Shown: in pieces, positions 50,002-58,122 of the stretch
Layout of the letters: each line of letters opens with the position of its first letter
Position numbering within the stretch: position 1 is the stretch's first letter
Assembly (NCBI GenBank): GCA_050014595.1
Contig: JBEKDA010000004.1
Span: forward strand, 1-64,000
Origin: PALSA-129 sp050014595
Lineage (GTDB): Bacteria > Acidobacteriota > Terriglobia > Bryobacterales > Bryobacteraceae
Direction of reading: 5' to 3'
DNA length: 64,000 nt
Made by a program: the position numbers and the translations under genes
Notes under the pieces: model-generated
The model's database searches: none
Told to the model about the DNA's origin: nothing
Seen by the model: only the letters and a program-made list of their open reading frames with translations

Positions 50002-50421
50002 ATGACAGCAACCAGTAGTCCCCGAACGGGGCAAATTCATGCGCTGCTGGCGGAGAAGGGTTATGAAGTCTCCGAACCGGCGCCCGACACTTTGAAAATT
50101 CGCGAGACGCACAGCGGGGTTTCGCTGCAGGCGGTGCTGGAGGGCGACATCTTGTACCTCTCGCTGGTCTGCACGGTGGCGCCGCGCGCCTCGATCACCG
50201 CCGATGTGATGGGTAAGATGCTGGCGGCGGATAATGGGATTTCGACTTCCCATTTCCAGTTGCACGACGCCGCGGGCGGCAAGGTGGCAGTGACCTTGAA
50301 CAATTTCTGCAAGCTGCAGGAGATGGGGCCGGACGATGAGGACGATATCCTGTCCGCGGTGCATTTCCTGCTGGTGGATGTGATGAGCGCGCGCCGCCTG
50401 TTGAGCGGCCTCGCGGCGTAA
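50002..50421 (+). CDS. YbjN/YjfI-like small protein, first gene of the PspA operon
   Basis: 139 residues from ATG 50002 (AGGA lies 6 bases upstream; the open frame extends to 49975). Reads IHALLAEKGYEVSEPAPDTL, ILYLSLVCTVAPRA, GISTSHFQLHDAAGGKVAVT and EDDILSAVHFLLVDVMSARR, an alpha/beta plan like the YbjN fold and reminiscent of YjfI of the E. coli yjfIJKL cluster. The similarity is by overall pattern only. It is the first gene after the strong promoter and 17 bases from the PspA-like gene. Confidence 0.6.
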   Translation: MTATSSPRTGQIHALLAEKGYEVSEPAPDTLKIRETHSGVSLQAVLEGDILYLSLVCTVAPRASITADVMGKMLAADNGISTSHFQLHDAAGGKVAVTLNNFCKLQEMGPDDEDDILSAVHFLLVDVMSARRLLSGLAA

Positions 50422-50438
50422 GAGGAGGACGACGATTT

Positions 50439-51173
50439 ATGGCATTCCTATCCGATATCTTCAACCGAATGGGCCGGGTGGCGCGGGGTCAGGCAAACCA
50501 GGGAGTCGACCACCTCGAAGACGCGACCTTTGAGGCGACGGTGAAACAGACCGTGGCCGATATGAAGAACGAGCTCAACAACGTGGTGCGCGCTTCGGCG
50601 TCGGCGATGAGCAACTACAACACGCTGGACGCGGAGTACCAGAAGTATGTGCGGCAGTCGCAGGAGTGGAAGGACCGCGCGAACATGGCGCTGGACGCCG
50701 GCAATGAAGACCTGGCGAAGAAGGCGCTCGCGAAGAAAGCCGAGAGCGACCAGCAGGTGGCTTCCATGCAGCAGGCGGTTACCTCGGCGCAGCAGACCAG
50801 CGACAAGCTGAAATCGCAGGTGGGGGAGTTGAAGCGCAAGATTGAGGAAGGCGAGCGGACGGCCACCACGCTGGTGGCGCGCAAGAACGCGGCCATGGCG
50901 CAGCAGAAGGTGTCGGAAGCCGTGGCGGGCGTGGGCAGCGCCGACAACGCGTTCGCCCAGCTCAACAGGTTCGAACAGTCGGTGGCCAAGGAAGAAGCCA
51001 CGGCGAAGGCCTTCGACCAACTGGCATCGGCCGGCAAGGACGACGACCTGGAAGCGCAGTTCGCACAACTGGGCGGCCACAGCGTGGACGCGCAACTGGC
51101 GGCGCTGAAGGCGGAGCGCGCACAAAAGGCGCCGGAACTGCCGAAAGAATTGCCCGCCGGCGGCCAAAAGTAA
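50439..51173 (+). CDS. PspA/IM30-family protein
   Basis: 244 residues, almost all coiled coil, with FLSDIFNRMGRVARGQANQG at the N-terminus (an amphipathic helix that binds stressed membranes), then LEDATFEATVKQTVADMKNE and long heptads to about 205. PspA proteins bind the inner membrane and protect it. It is near YjfJ/PspA in length. GAGGAGG precedes ATG 50439. It is followed by a DUF4178-like gene after 5 bases, so the operon has at least four members. Confidence 0.85.
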   Translation: MAFLSDIFNRMGRVARGQANQGVDHLEDATFEATVKQTVADMKNELNNVVRASASAMSNYNTLDAEYQKYVRQSQEWKDRANMALDAGNEDLAKKALAKKAESDQQVASMQQAVTSAQQTSDKLKSQVGELKRKIEEGERTATTLVARKNAAMAQQKVSEAVAGVGSADNAFAQLNRFEQSVAKEEATAKAFDQLASAGKDDDLEAQFAQLGGHSVDAQLAALKAERAQKAPELPKELPAGGQK

Positions 51174-51178
51174 CGGCG

Positions 51179-51745
51179 ATGTCCTTCTTCAGGAAAGATA
51201 CTGCACCGGCCGAAGACCTGGCCAACTTGAAGGTGACGGACGCCCGCACCGGGGACGTGATTTCCCTCTCCGGGGTGGGGGAAAACTTCAAAGATCTGGA
51301 CTTCACGGCCGATCGCACCACCCGCTACCAGGCCGGCGCGCGCCGCTGGTTCGAAGTGGCCGGCCCGTACATGGAGCGGCGCGTGGCGCTGCGCGTGAGC
51401 GGCGACGAGGAAGTGGAAGTGCACCTGCACGCCGACCCGCGCGCAGTTTCGCTCGAAGATCTCGGCCTGGCCGAAGAAGATCTGGCCGAGATGGACCAGC
51501 GCCAGAATACCGCCGATTCGTTCCAGTTCGACAACAAGGTGTGGCTCTATCGCCTGAGCCGCGAAGTGCAGGCTTTCCGCGACGACCAGGCGCAGCCCAC
51601 CGGCTATTATTACTGGGAATTTCAGGAACAGGATGGCAAGGGTCTGATTGCCATCCGCAAACCCGAAGGGGAACCCTTCGCCGTGACGCGGTACGACGGT
51701 ATCCCCGCCGGCGACGTCACGATCTACCGGCCCGCGGGACGATAA
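51179..51745 (+). CDS. Uncharacterised PspA-partner protein (DUF4178/DUF2491-like)
   Basis: 188 residues, mainly beta: VTDARTGDVISLSGVGENFK, YQAGARRWFEVAGPYMERRV, FQFDNKVWLYRLSREVQAF and TGYYYWEFQEQDGKGLIAI. PspA-linked partners of the DUF4178 and DUF2491 (YjfK) kind share the W-x-E/F and Y-Y-W-E-like patterns. I cannot decide the family without a search. It is clearly cotranscribed with the PspA-like gene. No membrane helix is seen. Confidence 0.65.
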   Translation: MSFFRKDTAPAEDLANLKVTDARTGDVISLSGVGENFKDLDFTADRTTRYQAGARRWFEVAGPYMERRVALRVSGDEEVEVHLHADPRAVSLEDLGLAEEDLAEMDQRQNTADSFQFDNKVWLYRLSREVQAFRDDQAQPTGYYYWEFQEQDGKGLIAIRKPEGEPFAVTRYDGIPAGDVTIYRPAGR

Positions 51746-51791
51746 CCCGCACGACCGCCTGGCGGCGGTCGATCGAAAAGACGTGTGCCTT

Positions 51792-53354
51792 ATGAGTCGA
51801 AAGACGCTGCGGTTTTTCACGGTTGCTTTGAGTGTTGTGATTGCGGTGCTGGCGGCCAGTGCGCTGGACCGGCTGCCTTCGAGCGTGCGCGCGCAGATCG
51901 ATTCCGAGCGCGCGGCGCTCAATTCCGCGCGGAACCAGCTTCACGCGGAGCGCGGCCAGGTGGCCACGCAGGCGAAGTCGGACCCCGCGTTGTTCGGGGC
52001 GCTTCCGTTCGGCAGCGCGTGGCCGGGCCGGTTGGATCAGGCGGCTTTCGGGCTGGACTCGGCCGGCCGCGACATGGACGAGCTGACGCGGCTCGAAAAG
52101 CACAACCGGCATAGCGACGCGGCGCAAGCGAAGTCGGTGCTGGCGAGCGAAAGGAACCTGCGGACGCAGGCGCTGTCCGAGGCCGAGGCGGTTCAAAAAG
52201 AGGCCGCCCACTGGGTGGACGCGAAGAACCATCTGCCGCAGCAAGTGCAGGAGATGGAGCGCGCCTATCATGCGATCCACGCCTTTGATCTGGCGCCAGT
52301 CAGCGCGGCGGTTGCGCACGCGGAAGCCGATTGGCCGGCTAAGAAGCCGGATCTGGAGGCGCGGCTGGATGCCGAGCGCGCCATCGTCACGAACAGCGAC
52401 AAGCTTTGGCAATCGACTGCCGAGGATCGCCGCAAGGCGGCAGGAGGGGATCTCAGCGGCGTCAACACGGGGGCGCTGCTGGCGGCTGCCGATACGGTGA
52501 CCACGTCGGCCGCCGAACAGGCCAGGCAGGCCGGAGAATTGCAATCGCTGACCGGCCAGCTTTACACCTCCTGGGACAAGCTGCTGGTGGACATGCAGGC
52601 GCGCGGCGAAGGCAACGCGCGCGAATACGACCAGAAGATCCGCACAGTCCGCACGCACATCGCCGACGCCGCCGCCAAGACCGGCGATACCGCCAGCGAC
52701 GAGCAGTGGGTGATTGTGACGCGTCCCACTTACGACGCGATGCGCGGCGACCTGGGGATGGCGGTCGAGCACAAGTCCGCCGGCCTCTACGATTCGGAAG
52801 CCGAGCGCGTGGCGCAGCCGGCCGGAATGGCCTACGTGGCGCCGCCCGCGCAGGGCTCCAACCAGTACGGCTACTGGGACCATCGCGACGGGCGCGATTT
52901 CTGGGTCTTCTACGGACAGTACGCGCTGCTGCGCGACCTGCTTTCCAACCACGATTACCGGCCGTACGACCGGTACGAGTACGAAGGATACCGGACGTAT
53001 CAGAGCCGGGGGCAGACATATTACGGGCGCGATAACGAGAGCGATGCGCCCAAGTACGGCTCGCAGGGCACGACCACGCAGAACCGGTATGCGGGGAGCA
53101 AGTACGCGCAGAGCGGCGGCTTCCACGATTCGCAATACGCCAGCAAGAGCGGCGGATATCGCGATTCGCGGTATGCATCGCCCTCCATGCGCGAGCCCGG
53201 CGCCGACCGCAGCCCCAAGAGCTTCGGGCACAACAGCAGCCCGTCATCGCCCGCGCCGCGGGCCGCGCCGGCTCCGCGCAGCTACCATCCGGCGCCGTCG
53301 CCATCGCGGGCGCCGATGCGCAGTCCGGGGCGCAGCTTCGGACGGCACAGATAG
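51792..53354 (+). CDS. Membrane-anchored coiled-coil protein with Tyr/Ser-rich tail
   Basis: 520 residues from ATG 51792. One N-terminal helix (about 7-24, FFTVALSVVIAVLAASAL) anchors an extracytoplasmic helical part (residues 30-310) with many coiled-coil segments (LSEAEAVQKEAAHW, LQSLTGQLYTSWDKLLVDM). A conserved-looking block YGYWDHRDGRDFWVFYGQYALL near 357 is followed by a Tyr/Ser/Gly/Pro-rich low-complexity tail (about 385-520). No catalytic motif is seen. It is fourth gene of the PspA operon, a possible outer partner of PspA, by inference. Confidence 0.7.
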   Translation: MSRKTLRFFTVALSVVIAVLAASALDRLPSSVRAQIDSERAALNSARNQLHAERGQVATQAKSDPALFGALPFGSAWPGRLDQAAFGLDSAGRDMDELTRLEKHNRHSDAAQAKSVLASERNLRTQALSEAEAVQKEAAHWVDAKNHLPQQVQEMERAYHAIHAFDLAPVSAAVAHAEADWPAKKPDLEARLDAERAIVTNSDKLWQSTAEDRRKAAGGDLSGVNTGALLAAADTVTTSAAEQARQAGELQSLTGQLYTSWDKLLVDMQARGEGNAREYDQKIRTVRTHIADAAAKTGDTASDEQWVIVTRPTYDAMRGDLGMAVEHKSAGLYDSEAERVAQPAGMAYVAPPAQGSNQYGYWDHRDGRDFWVFYGQYALLRDLLSNHDYRPYDRYEYEGYRTYQSRGQTYYGRDNESDAPKYGSQGTTTQNRYAGSKYAQSGGFHDSQYASKSGGYRDSRYASPSMREPGADRSPKSFGHNSSPSSPAPRAAPAPRSYHPAPSPSRAPMRSPGRSFGRHR

Positions 53355-53361
53355 CCGGTGG

Positions 53362-53438
53362 GACAGGCCGAGCGCCTTCCGTGGCCTGTCATTGCCAGGT
53401 GCAAGAGAGCAGCCGACAGACGACCGAAGGCGATCGTC
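53362..53438. repeat. Hairpin repeat, family 2 (two units)
   Basis: Unit one is GACAGGCC (53362-53369) / GGCCTGTC (53383-53390). Unit two is GACGA (53419-53423) / TCGTC (53434-53438) with CGAAGGCGA between. Both sit between two convergent genes and are related to 39837-39864. Confidence 0.65.
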
Positions 53439-53460
53439 CCACTTCCGGCTCGAAGCGCAG

Positions 53461-53907
53461 TTAGTGTGTGGAGCGGCTCTGCTCTTTGGCGGCGCGCGTG
53501 GCCAGCTCGTCGCAGCGGTTGTTATCGGCGTGCGAGGCGTGACCCTTGGTCCAGACCCAGGTGGTCTTGTGGCGGTTCACCTGTTCGTCCAGGGCTTTCC
53601 ACAGGTCCTGGTTGACCACGGGCTTTTTCGCGGCGGTCATCCAGCCTTTGCGCTTCCATCCGTGGATCCACTCGGTGATGCCGTTCTTGAGGTATTCGGA
53701 ATCGGTCACGACTTCGATTTCGCAATTCTCCCTCAACGAACGCAGGGCTTCGATGGCGGCCGTCATCTCCATGCGGTTGTTGGTGGTGTGGGGCTCGCTG
53801 CCCCACAGCTCCTTTTCGTGATGGTTGTACCGCAGGATGGCGGCCCAGCCGCCGGGACCGGGATTGCCGGAGCACGCTCCGTCGGTAATGACCTGGACTT
53901 TCTTCAC
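53461..53907 (-). CDS. rnhA: Ribonuclease HI
   Basis: Cuts RNA in RNA-DNA hybrids. 148 residues with VQVITDGACSGNPGPGGWAAIL near 4-25 (Asp10), TTNNRMEMTAAIEAL near 41-55 (Glu48), VVTDSEYLKNGI near 66-77 (Asp70), and GHASHADNNRCDELA near 120-134 (His, Asp). Four catalytic acids are present. It overlaps dus by four bases. Confidence 0.96.
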   Translation of the reverse strand: MKKVQVITDGACSGNPGPGGWAAILRYNHHEKELWGSEPHTTNNRMEMTAAIEALRSLRENCEIEVVTDSEYLKNGITEWIHGWKRKGWMTAAKKPVVNQDLWKALDEQVNRHKTTWVWTKGHASHADNNRCDELATRAAKEQSRSTH

Positions 53908-54911
53908 AGGGCCAGCGCCGGTTCTGCAAAGAAGGCATCCACCAGGTCGAGGATGGCAGCCGCATCCTGAGCCTTATAGATGGACGCGCGGAGCTGCGCG
54001 CCGTGGCGCACGCCGTGCGTGAAATAGGTGGCGAACTGTTTCATCTTGCCGACGGTGTCCTTTTCGCGCTGTTCGATGAGCATGGCGTAATAGCGGCGCA
54101 TGATCTGGTAGCGGTCGTGCTGGGTGGGCTGGTCATAGGCGCCGGTGGAGAGATACTGCTGGATCTGGTGGAAGATCCAGGGATTGGAACTGGCCGCGCG
54201 GCCGATCATGACGGCGTCGCAATTGGTCTCCCGGACCATACGGACGGCATCTTCGGGGGTGACGATATCGCCATTGCCGATGACGGGAATTTTCACGGCG
54301 GCTTTGACCTCGGCGATGCGCCGCCAGTCGGCCTGGCCGCTGTAGCCCTGCTCGCGCGTGCGCGGATGCAGCGCGATGGCTTGGAGGCCGCAGTCCTCAG
54401 CCAGTTGGGCCATGCGGACGGCCACCAGTTCTTCGTCGTTCCAGCCGGCGCGGTATTTCATGGTGAACGGGATGGCGAGGACTTTGCGCACCTCGCGCAA
54501 GAGGCGTTCCACCAGAGGCAGGTCGCGCAGCAGACCGGAGCCGCCGTTGCACTTCACCACTTTGTTGACCGGGCATCCGAAGTTGAGGTCGAGAATATCG
54601 AAGCCGAGATCCTGGCAGACGCGGGCGGCATCGGCCATGACGGCGGGATCGCTGCCGAAGAGTTGCGCGGAGATGGGATGTTCTTCCGGTTGGAAAGCCA
54701 GGTACTTCAGGGTCTTGCTGGGTTTGCGCGCGCCGAGCGAGGCGCGGACGCCGTGCGAGCTGGTGAACTCGGTCATGATCAGCCCGCAGCCGCCCAGGCC
54801 GCGGATGAAGCGGCGGAAGACGGTATCGGTGACGCCCGCCATGGGCGCCAGCACGGTAGCGGGAGCGATCTTCACCGGGCCGATCGAAAATGAGTCTGGA
54901 AAATTCGGCAT
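53904..54911 (-). CDS. dus: tRNA-dihydrouridine synthase (DusB-like)
   Basis: 335-residue flavoenzyme with LAPMAGVTDTVFRRFIRGL near 21-39 (the FMN site), LDLNFGCPVNKVVKCNGGSG near 107-126 (catalytic Cys in the last part), HPRTREQGYSGQADW near 181, and VIGNGDIVTPEDAVRM near 210. The C-terminal helical domain (about 250-330) is complete. It reduces uridine in the D-loop of tRNAs. Confidence 0.93.
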   Translation of the reverse strand: MPNFPDSFSIGPVKIAPATVLAPMAGVTDTVFRRFIRGLGGCGLIMTEFTSSHGVRASLGARKPSKTLKYLAFQPEEHPISAQLFGSDPAVMADAARVCQDLGFDILDLNFGCPVNKVVKCNGGSGLLRDLPLVERLLREVRKVLAIPFTMKYRAGWNDEELVAVRMAQLAEDCGLQAIALHPRTREQGYSGQADWRRIAEVKAAVKIPVIGNGDIVTPEDAVRMVRETNCDAVMIGRAASSNPWIFHQIQQYLSTGAYDQPTQHDRYQIMRRYYAMLIEQREKDTVGKMKQFATYFTHGVRHGAQLRASIYKAQDAAAILDLVDAFFAEPALAL

Positions 54912-54962
54912 GACCCTGGGATGATCTGATTTTACCGATTACGAGAGGGAAACGGAACTCGG

Positions 54963-55269
54963 TTGCAGCGCATCCATTTTCTTAGAAGAAGGAAAAGGGT
55001 GACGTCGAGCCCGACGATTGCTCCTCCACCCGCGTGCACAGAACCGGAGAATGCGACTCCGGCCGGCTCCCCGGGTTCCACGCCCGCTCCGCCGCCTCGC
55101 CAGGTTACGCTGAACGCCGGTTCGTTATTGCCGGTGAGCCTGGTGGACGATTGTCGTGGAGCGGCACGCCCCCGGCGACGCCTTTCTCGCCACCCTCGAT
55201 GGGGATCTGGCGGTGGACGGCCTCGTGATCGCAGAGCGCGGCGCGCGGGTGGAGGGCACGGCGCAATGA
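54963..55269 (+). pseudogene. Frameshifted remnant of an acidobacterial 'VIAERGARVEG' protein
   Basis: One frame gives a Pro-rich lead and PPRQVTLNAGSLLPVSLVD, then the reading must shift near 55145 to continue ERHAPGDAFLATLDGDLAVD and GLVIAERGARVEGTAQ to TGA 55267. The combined pattern (V-T-L-x-A-G-S/T-L-L...PGDAFxATLDxxLxVDGxVIAERGxxxEG) is typical of a secreted family I have often seen in Acidobacteria. No signal peptide is clear. Broken by one base unless there is a sequencing error. Confidence 0.5.
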
Positions 55270-55300
55270 GTGCGCGTTTCTCACACCTGGCCCGAGGAGG

Positions 55301-55326
55301 TGGCGCACGCGCGAGTGCGTGCGCCA
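55301..55326. repeat. 10-bp perfect hairpin
   Basis: TGGCGCACGC (55301-55310) / GCGTGCGCCA (55317-55326) with a 6-base loop lies between the remnant gene and the convergent hydroxylase gene. There is no T-run. Confidence 0.7.
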
Positions 55327-55361
55327 CATCGCCACTACCGAATTGTTGAGAGAAATGCGGG

Positions 55362-57398
55362 TTAGCCGGCGGCCGGGGTGGGCGCGGTCGAGTCGCCCAG
55401 TTTGCCGGGCGCCATGGGGCGCGAACGAATCCGCTGGCCGGTCGCGTCGAAGATGGCATTGCCGATGGCGCCGGCGATTCCCATGATGGGAGTTTCACCC
55501 GCGCCGGCCGAAGGAATGTCCTTGCGGTCGAGCAGCACGGTCTCGATCGACGGCATGTCGGCGAAACGCGGCACGCGGTAACGCGAGAGCCGGTCGTTGA
55601 GAATCTGGTTGCCGGCGAAATCGATGTGCTCGAAGAGCGCTCCGCCGATCCCCATGGCGACCGCGCCTTCCACCTGGTTGCGGAGATGATCGGGGTTCAC
55701 CACCGCGCCGCATTCGAAGGCTGCCACCACGCGCACCACTTTCACGGCGCCCGCGGCAACGCTCACTTCGCAGCAGTTGGCCACGTAGGAGCCTTTCTCG
55801 AAGCCGGCCGAGATGCCGAAGCCGCGGCCCGGAGTTTTCTTGCGGCTGTTCCATCCGAACTTGCCGGCGGCGGCTTCGAGCACGTTGCGCAGGCGCTCAT
55901 TTTTGGCGTTCTTCAGCCGGAACTCGAGCGGGTCCATCGGAATCGAATGGGCCAGCTCATCCATATAGGATTCGCGCACGAAATGATTGGCGGTGCCGGC
56001 GAGGCCGCGGTAGGAGCCCTGGCGCAGCGGCGTCTTGGTTTGGTGTACCTGCTCTTTTTTGCTGGGCACATCGTAGGGCGTCTGCAAAGCGGAAGGCCCC
56101 GAGTTGTAGTTGTGGAACTCCCACTCGAGGAGCGCGCCGTCGGGGTTCACCTTGCCACTGACTTCGATCAACCCGCCGGGACGGAAGTAGGCCCAGGTCA
56201 TCTCCTCTTCGCGCGTCCAGTTGCGCTTGACGGGCGCGCCCGCGGCCCTGGCGAGGCGCGCCGCTTCGTAGGCGGCTTCGCCGTTGTGTTTGCCGCCGTA
56301 ACCGGAACCGGTGTCCGGCATGAACACGTGGACGTCATCTTCCGCCAGATTGAAATGGCCCGCCAACTCGCTGCGCACGCCGAAGGGCCGTTGGGTGCCG
56401 GTCCAGACGGTGAGCTTGTCGCCGCTCCATTGAGCCACGGCCGCGCGCGGCTCGAGCGGCACATGCGCGATGTAGGCCACGGTGTAGGCCGTCAGGTTGG
56501 GGCTGGACGCGGCGTCGCGGCTGTTCTTTTTGAAATACGCGAAGACGTCTTTGCTGGAAGCTTCCGCGGCGAGCGGCTTCCATTCGGCCTTCAACGCCGC
56601 CACGGCTTTTTCGGCGGTGAAGGGATCGGGCGCAGTGACGCCCACGAAATCGCCGTCGTGCACCACCTTCACGCCAGGCATGACTTCGGCGGCGGAGCTA
56701 TCGAGCGATGCCAGGGTGGCGCCGAACGACGGCGGATACAGCACCTTGCCGTAGAGCGTCCCCTTGGGACGCACGTCGTACGCGTACTTGTGCGCGCCGG
56801 TGACCATCTCGCGCCCGTTGACCTTCGGAATGGAGTGGCCGGCCACCTTCCATTCCGCGGCGGGCTCGAGCGCCACGCTCGCGGGGATGGTCCTGGTGAG
56901 CTTCTGCCCGTTGGTGATCTCGCCGAAGCCGGCGGTGTGGCTGCCGGCCGCGACCTTGCCATCGGCCACCTGCACGGAGGTGCGTTCCACCATCCACTTC
57001 TGCGACGCCAGGTCCACCAGCGTCTCGCGCGCGGCGGCGGCGGCCTTGCGGATCACCGGCCACATCTGCGGGGTGGTCTGGCTGCCGAAAGTGCCCATGT
57101 CGAACGGCGTGAGATCGGTGTCGCCCATCACCATGCGGATGTTGGCGACGGGCGCGCGCAGTTCTTCGGCCACCGCCTGCGTGAGCGAGGTGCGCGCATT
57201 CTGGCCTACTTCCACCTTACCGGTGTAAACCGTCACGAGGCCGGTTTCGCCGATGTGCAGCCAGGCGCTGATATTCTGGGGCGCCGGCTCGCGCATGCCG
57301 CGGCGCTGGCCGCCGCCGGTTTCCTGCGCGTCCGAATCGTCGGCGATCAGCACCACGATGCCGCCGCCCAACACCGCGAAGAAATCGCGCCGTTTCAT
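55362..57398 (-). CDS. Molybdenum hydroxylase large subunit (isoquinoline 1-oxidoreductase beta-like)
   Basis: 678 residues from ATG 57398, with a Tat-like start (MKRRDFFAVLGGGIVV). Motifs of the xanthine-oxidase family large subunit include VGQNARTSLTQAVAEELRAP, DTGSGYGGKHNGEAAYEAA near 365-383, RQGSYRGLAGTANHFVRESY and a C-terminal GAGETPIMGIAGAIGNAIFD with the catalytic Glu (GAGE). It lacks a separate FAD subunit, as in the two-subunit IorAB type. It overlaps the small subunit (ATGA). The substrate, likely an N-heterocycle or aldehyde, is unknown. Confidence 0.9.
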   Translation of the reverse strand: MKRRDFFAVLGGGIVVLIADDSDAQETGGGQRRGMREPAPQNISAWLHIGETGLVTVYTGKVEVGQNARTSLTQAVAEELRAPVANIRMVMGDTDLTPFDMGTFGSQTTPQMWPVIRKAAAAARETLVDLASQKWMVERTSVQVADGKVAAGSHTAGFGEITNGQKLTRTIPASVALEPAAEWKVAGHSIPKVNGREMVTGAHKYAYDVRPKGTLYGKVLYPPSFGATLASLDSSAAEVMPGVKVVHDGDFVGVTAPDPFTAEKAVAALKAEWKPLAAEASSKDVFAYFKKNSRDAASSPNLTAYTVAYIAHVPLEPRAAVAQWSGDKLTVWTGTQRPFGVRSELAGHFNLAEDDVHVFMPDTGSGYGGKHNGEAAYEAARLARAAGAPVKRNWTREEEMTWAYFRPGGLIEVSGKVNPDGALLEWEFHNYNSGPSALQTPYDVPSKKEQVHQTKTPLRQGSYRGLAGTANHFVRESYMDELAHSIPMDPLEFRLKNAKNERLRNVLEAAAGKFGWNSRKKTPGRGFGISAGFEKGSYVANCCEVSVAAGAVKVVRVVAAFECGAVVNPDHLRNQVEGAVAMGIGGALFEHIDFAGNQILNDRLSRYRVPRFADMPSIETVLLDRKDIPSAGAGETPIMGIAGAIGNAIFDATGQRIRSRPMAPGKLGDSTAPTPAAG

Positions 57399-57868
57399 GC
57401 CCGGCCTCCGTTCTTCGACGCCATCTGAATGGCGCGCACCACCCGCCCGTATGTGCCGCAGCGGCAAATGTGCCCGTTCATACCGCTGACGATGTCGGCG
57501 TCGCTCGGGTGCGGCGTGTGTTCGAGCAGCGCCACGGCGCCAAGGATCATCCCCGGCGTGCACCAGCCGCACTGCATGGCGTCGGCTTCGAGGAATGCTT
57601 CCTGCACAACATGCGGCCTGCCGTTCGACGCCAGGCCCTCAATGGTGGTGATGCGTTTGCCCGCCACGGTTCCGACTTTGGTGAGGCACGACTTGGTGGC
57701 CGTGCCATCGACGAGCACCGTGCAGGCCGCGCATTGGCCTTCGCCGCAGCCATACTTGGTGCCCGTGAGGTCGAGATCGTCGCGCAGGACGCTCAACAGA
57801 GTGCGGTCCGCATCGGCATCGATCTGCCGGCGCGTTCCGTTTACATGGATTTCGGTGACCCTCGCCAT
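57395..57868 (-). CDS. Molybdenum hydroxylase [2Fe-2S] small subunit (IorA-like)
   Basis: 157 residues with ten Cys placed as in the family: KYGCGEGQCAACTVLVDG near 39-56, CLTKVGTV near 62, AMQCGWCTPGMILGAV near 97-112 and NGHICRCGTYGRVV near 130-143. Binds two [2Fe-2S] clusters and passes electrons from the molybdenum site. ATG 57868; the longer upstream frame has no family similarity. Translationally coupled to the large subunit. Confidence 0.94.
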   Translation of the reverse strand: MARVTEIHVNGTRRQIDADADRTLLSVLRDDLDLTGTKYGCGEGQCAACTVLVDGTATKSCLTKVGTVAGKRITTIEGLASNGRPHVVQEAFLEADAMQCGWCTPGMILGAVALLEHTPHPSDADIVSGMNGHICRCGTYGRVVRAIQMASKNGGRA

Positions 57869-57877
57869 AGGCCTATT

Positions 57878-58036
57878 GTGAACCAAAATCAGGGCTTCTG
57901 GGATTGGCGTGGCGGCAACTACGTTTGGGCGCCGGGCCGCTGGATGCGCCCGCCGCACGCGCGCGCGGTCTGGGTTCCCGGCGTGTGGGTGCAATCGAAC
58001 CGCGGGTATGCTTCCCGCCGCGGCCACTGGCGGTAA
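57878..58036 (+). pseudogene. Fragment of a YXWXPGXW-repeat protein
   Basis: 52 residues reading GGNYVWAPGRWMRPPHARA, VWVPGVWVQSNRGY and SRRGHWR, i.e. two W-x-P-G-x-W repeats of small secreted proteins. There is no signal peptide and the region upstream is the divergent hydroxylase start. GTG 57878 could start it, but it is more likely the 3' end of a truncated gene. Confidence 0.5.
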
Positions 58037-58122
58037 TGGATTGGTTACGGGGGGCGCGATGGCGGCACGTCGAGCTCCAACATGAGTGCTAAAGTCAATT
58101 AGGTCCGGCCGATAAGGGCGCC

